Source of the DNA: Saprospiraceae bacterium
GTDB taxonomy: Bacteria; Bacteroidota; Bacteroidia; Chitinophagales; Saprospiraceae
NCBI GenBank assembly: GCA_016710265.1
Contig: JADJJL010000001.1
Coordinates: 1 to 64,000, forward strand
Direction of reading: 5' to 3'
Length of the DNA: 64,000 bases
Shown one piece after another: positions 60,301 to 64,000 of the stretch. Position 1 is the stretch's first letter; each line of letters begins with the position of its first letter. Position numbers and translations under genes: made by a program. Under the pieces are notes generated by a model, which was not told the origin of the DNA, ran no database searches, and was given only the letters and a program-made list of their open reading frames with translations.

Positions 60301-63300
60301 GCTACTTCTGTTTGATCAGGTGGACAGGTCAGCATAATTGGTGTTGCATCTTCCACTGTAAATGTGGCTGTACATGTTACATCCGCTTCACAATCACTAG
60401 TAGCAGTAAAGGTCACTGTTGTACTTCCTCCACATGCATCTGGTGGTGTGCCACCACTGTTGGTTAATACTGCATTGCATCCTCCACTGACCATGGCATC
60501 TGCTAACCAATCGTTGAATTCTATATCTATTTCTCCCTGAGTTTGACAAGCCAATTCCATTTGATCTGGTGGACAGGTCAACATCACTGGAGTCGCATCT
60601 TCTACTGTAAAAGTGGCTGTGCAAGTGACGTCTGCTTCGCAATCGCTGCTCGCAGTAAATGTCACTGTAGTACTTCCTCCACAAGCATCTGGTGGTGTGC
60701 CTCCACTATTGGTCAACATGGTATTGCATCCTCCATTGACCATGGCATCTCCCAACCAATCATTGAATTTTGCATCTATTTCTCCCTGTGTTTGACAAGC
60801 TACTTCCGTTTGATCTGGTGGACAGGTCAACATCACTGCTGGTGCGTCTTCTACCGTAAATGTAGCAGTACAAATTACATCTGCTTCGCAATCACTGCTC
60901 ACGGTAAATGTCACTGTAGTAGTTCCTCCACAAGCATCCGGTGGTGTGCCACCACTGTTTGTGATCATTGCATTACAACCTCCGGTAAACATGGCTTCTC
61001 CCAACCACTCGTTGAATCTTGTATCTATTTCTGCTTGAGTTTGACAAGCTAATTCTGTTACATCAGGTGGACAAGTCAACATCACTGCTGGTGCATCTTC
61101 TACTGTAAATGTAGCAGTGCAAGTGACATCCGCTTCGCAATCGCTGTCAACCATAAAGGTGACGGTGACAGTTCCACCGCAGGCATCTGGTGCTGGACCA
61201 GCATCATTGGTGGTTTGGGCATCACAACCACCTGTAACCATGGCTGTGTTAAGCCAATTGTCAAAAGCAATATTGATGGAATCTTGAGTCTGACAAGCCA
61301 TAATTGTTTGGTCTGTTGGACAAGTTAAATCTACATCAGGTGCATCTTCCACGGTAAACATCGCCATACATGTGACATCTGGTTCACAATCACTGGAAAC
61401 TGTAAAGGTGACGGTGACTGTGCCGCCACAAGCATCTGGTGCAGGACCTGCATCATTGGTGATTTGTGCATCACAACCGCCGGTTGTCATGGCTGTATTT
61501 AGCCAGTTGTCAAAAGCAATATTGATGGAGTCCTGAGTCTGACAAGCCATTATGGTTTGGTCTGTCGGACAAGTTAAATCTACTTCAGGGGCATCTTCTA
61601 CGGTAAACATGGCCATACAAGTGACATCTGCTTCACAATCACTCGATACAGTAAATGTAACTGTCACTGTACCTCCGCAGGCATCTGGTGCCGGGCCCGC
61701 ATCATTGGTGATTTGCGCATCACATCCACCCGAAGTCATGGCTGTATTCAACCAGGTATCAAAAGCAGTATTTATAGCGTCTTGGGTTTGGCAAGGCATT
61801 TCAGTTTGATCTGTTGGACAGGTCAACATCACTGGAGTTGCGTCTTCCACTGTAAATGTGGCTGTACAAGTTACATCTGCTTCACAATCGCTGGAAGCTG
61901 TGAATGTAACTGTAATCGTACCTCCGCAAGCATCCGGGGCCGGACCCGCATCGTTGGTCAATAAGGCATCACAACCACCGGAAACCATGGCTGTATTCAA
62001 CCAGGTATCATAAGCTGTATTTATAGCATCTTGGGTCTGACAAGCCATTTCAGTTTGGTCTGTCGGACAGGTAATCATAACCGCAGTAGCATCTTCTACC
62101 GTAAATGTAGCCATACAAGTGACGTCTGCTTCGCAATCACTGCTGACTGTAAAAGTCACAGTTGCGGTTCCTCCACAAGCATCAGGTGCAGAAGTAGAAT
62201 CATTGGTCATGATGGCGTTACAACCTCCAGAAACCATAGCTGTACCGATCCAAGTGTCAAATGCGGTATTAATAGCATCCTGGGTTTGGCAGGCCATTTC
62301 TGTTTGATTGGCAGGACAAGTTAGCATCACTGGTGGTGCGTCTTCTACTGTAAAAGTTGCAGTACAAGTCACATCTGCTTCGCAATCGCTACTAACAGTA
62401 TAAGTCACAGTGGCACTGCCCCCACAACGGTCTGGTGCCGGACCGGCATCATTGGTAATGGTAGCTGTACAACCTCCAGAAAAAACAACTTCTTCTAACC
62501 AATCATCAAATGTTTGATCGATGACCGATTGATCTTGGCAGGATGCCACAGTTTCGTTTGCCGGGCAAGTCAACATCACTTCTGGTGCATCTTCCACTGT
62601 AAAATTGGCAGTACACATCAAATCTGATTCGCAACCGGAAACCAATGTAAAAGTAACTGTTGTAGTACCTCCACAACGATCGGGGGCGCTTCCACCTGAA
62701 TTGGTTAACACAGGTTCGCATCCACCACTGGCCATAACCGTTGCCAACCAGTCATCAAAACTCATATTGATTTCAGTTTGAGTTTGACAAGCTGCTTCTG
62801 TTACATCCGCTGGGCAAGTCAACATCGCTTCGGGAGCATCTTCTACTGTAAAAGTGGCCATACAATCGTAGTCGTCTAAGCAATCACTGATGGCAGAAAA
62901 AGTAACGGTTACTGTTCCGCCACAACGATCCGGAGGACCAGAATTATTGTCGGAATAAGTAGTATTGCAACCACCTGAAACTACCACCCTATCTAACCAA
63001 TCTTCAAATTCACTGAGAATTTCAGCATTGGTCAAACAAGATTCTACAATGGTATCATTGGGACAGGTAATAATTGGACCAGGTTTAGGTTCTACTGTAA
63101 TAATTTGTTCACAGGTATTGGTATTTTCACATTCATCAGTAACAGTCCAAGTTCTGATGATGGTATAATCACCGACACAGTCCCCAGGTATTTCTTCATC
63201 CATCCATTCCACCACGAGCATGGAATCCGTGCAAAAATCAAAACCTTCGGCATAACCTGTAGAATCAGGATGCGTTGAATCTTCACAATCCACAGTGATA

Positions 63301-64000
63301 TCTGGTGGACAATTGATTATCGGTTCTAATGTATCGAGTACGGTAATCAGTTGAACTGCTGAATCTATATTGTTGCAATCATCATAAGCATACCATTTTC
63401 TTGTAATTAATATTTCATCTGAACAAGTTTCTCCATTGGTAAGAGAATCAATGTAAAACAAAGCAGGATGCTTGTCACAATTGTCCATTAAATTCTCTGG
63501 CCAGCCCGTCCATTGTGGATCGGCATCGTATGCACAAGAATCAAATTGCATCATGGCTCTGATTTGGAAATTATCAATGCAAAGTGCTGCATCTCCTGTG
63601 TCAATTGGACCAGAATAAGTGACCCTGATATATAAACTATCCGTACCTAAACCGACGATTCCCGGCAAGGACGCTGTGTCTTCTACCCAAACTCCCAAAG
63701 TCAATGGGAAAGTATGGAATCTAAACCAGTTAATGCTGTCTACACTATAATCTAGATGACAGGTATCTGCAGCGCCTGGTCCTTTCTTTAAAGTTTGAAC
63801 ATAGACTTCAAAATCGGAACACAGTGGGAGATAATCTCCTCCAATTTGGAATTGCCAATGTCCATAAGTATCTGATGTGTCCACACGTAAAGATCTGCCA
63901 ACAAAAGAATCAGTTGCAAACGCCAATAATCCGGTAATTGTACCAGTATCTGTCAAGAAAACATTGGAAGTTATGGTATCGATCGTTGCACTAATTCCAT
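45332..64000 (-). CDS. Giant T9SS-exported HYR-like repeat protein (partial; two frame breaks)
   Basis: At least 18.7 kb and 6,200 codons; the N-terminus lies beyond the right edge. Order from the N side: jelly-roll-like module (about 63.5-64.0 kb), two HYR-type modules, about 62 tandem six-Cys units, an HYR module, a second jelly-roll-like module (about 47.0-47.5 kb), several HYR-like modules, a thrombospondin type 3 Ca-binding stretch (DSDNDGVYDPCDNC and DSDCDGVGDECDVC, about 45.85-46.0 kb), and a type IX sorting domain (VPNPNEGIFDIEF, IKIFNLLGKEVF, GIYRIILV). It should be a surface or secreted adhesin-like filament with around 370 Cys in the array. Frame breaks at about 59320 and 58927 interrupt it. 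GC is higher than in the rest of the window. Confidence 0.85.
45335..45600 (-). other. T9SS type A sorting domain of the giant protein
   Basis: The last 80-90 residues have the Por-secretion pattern: VPNPNEGIFDIEF, then GSIKIFNLLGKEVFSMTI, then GIYRIILVTNN, ending MVIMSK. It directs outer-membrane translocation through the type IX system, with cleavage and surface attachment in known examples. Confidence 0.85.
47783..63078 (-). repeat. Tandem array of about 62 six-Cys units of 83 residues
   Basis: Unit pattern: mLTCPpdqtevACQtqa.id..FndWL.da...GGCN....n.gg.pPDACGGtttVtFTVsSDCEadVTCtatFTVEda. Cys positions are fixed (LTCP, ACQ, GGC, ACGG, SDC, VTC), so three disulfides per unit are likely. 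I count 61 full units plus one with an internal deletion. Unit length is 249 bp for almost all; three near the C-side are one codon shorter. Edge units are diverse, middle units nearly identical. Confidence 0.85.
53013..60097 (-). repeat. Higher-order repeat: seven-unit blocks of 1,743 bp
   Basis: Distinct unit types recur every seventh unit. Marker GGATCTTCT of the ANFIVEDPDPV unit lies at 58242, 56499, 54756 and 53013: exactly 1,743 bp (7 x 249) each time. Another type (MLTCPPDQTEIACQDQATID) is identical in protein sequence over 83 residues in four successive blocks. The block at 58.2-59.9 kb is 137 bp short owing to the two frame breaks. Units beyond 53 kb keep the phase but are more diverged. 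Confidence 0.85.

Noticed and set aside
45444..61964. Many plus-strand ORFs of 60-308 codons opposite the giant gene, rich in Cys, His and Trp
   Set aside because: They are antisense shadows: the repeat unit is 249 bp, a multiple of three, so any stop-free antisense frame in one unit stays open in the next. They have no starts, motifs or spacing of their own.
47783..63078. Regular repeats considered as a CRISPR or minisatellite array
   Set aside because: The 249-bp units have no unique spacers and code for a conserved six-Cys domain in one frame, so they are protein repeats.

Overview
The window looks like the chromosome of a Bacteroidota bacterium, most likely a Saprospiraceae-type environmental lineage. 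The grounds are: promoters of the Bacteroidota type (TTG or TTTG, 19-21 nt, then TAnnTTTG) seen repeatedly; two secreted proteins ending in a type IX secretion (Por) sorting domain; and a giant Cys-rich HYR-like repeat protein of a kind typical of that group. Base composition is AT-rich except in the giant gene. No tRNA, rRNA or CRISPR array was seen.

Layout. 1-4.4 kb: a same-strand cluster that reads as a nitric-oxide/nitrosative stress module (RIC iron-sulfur repair protein, hemerythrin-like protein, 2Fe-2S ferredoxin, CPVC thioredoxin-like protein, HPP membrane protein, DUF2024 protein, Cys-rich MarR regulator, YggS). 4.6-12.2 kb: two copies, in the same orientation, of an IS91-like element carrying a Y2 transposase and a tyrosine recombinase. 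Between them lies a MerR-controlled module (SDR, membrane protein, alpha/beta hydrolase). 12.2-17.4 kb: accessory DNA with broken single genes and palindromic spacers. 17.4-36.5 kb: mostly intact small accessory genes (NRAMP-like transporter, DUF4397 lipoprotein, DNA-alkylation repair, two toxin-antitoxin pairs, serine hydrolases, VOC, DUF1801, DinB and cupin proteins, a kelch T9SS protein) and one unexplained structured element at 27.8-28.0 kb.

36.6-44.8 kb: a methionine block: DUF4395, metX, an OsmC-family gene, a PLP trans-sulfuration/sulfhydrylase gene and hom, then metH from its own promoter. The first five genes are preceded by a tiny ORF crowded with Met and Cys codons and then by a perfect intrinsic terminator. 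This is the layout of a ribosome-mediated transcription attenuator and is one of the two best candidates here for something undescribed.

45.3-64.0 kb (minus strand, running off the right edge): one giant T9SS-exported protein gene of more than 6,200 codons. It holds about 62 tandem six-Cys units of 83 residues (249 bp). The middle of the array is organised as a higher-order repeat of exactly seven units (1,743 bp), repeated about four to five times.

Many genes, mainly in the first 17 kb, are interrupted by single-base indels that leave conserved motifs readable across frames, and the two IS copies carry different lesions. Many of these breaks are therefore probably uncorrected long-read sequencing errors rather than real pseudogenes. 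All family names come from motif recognition by eye, with no database search.
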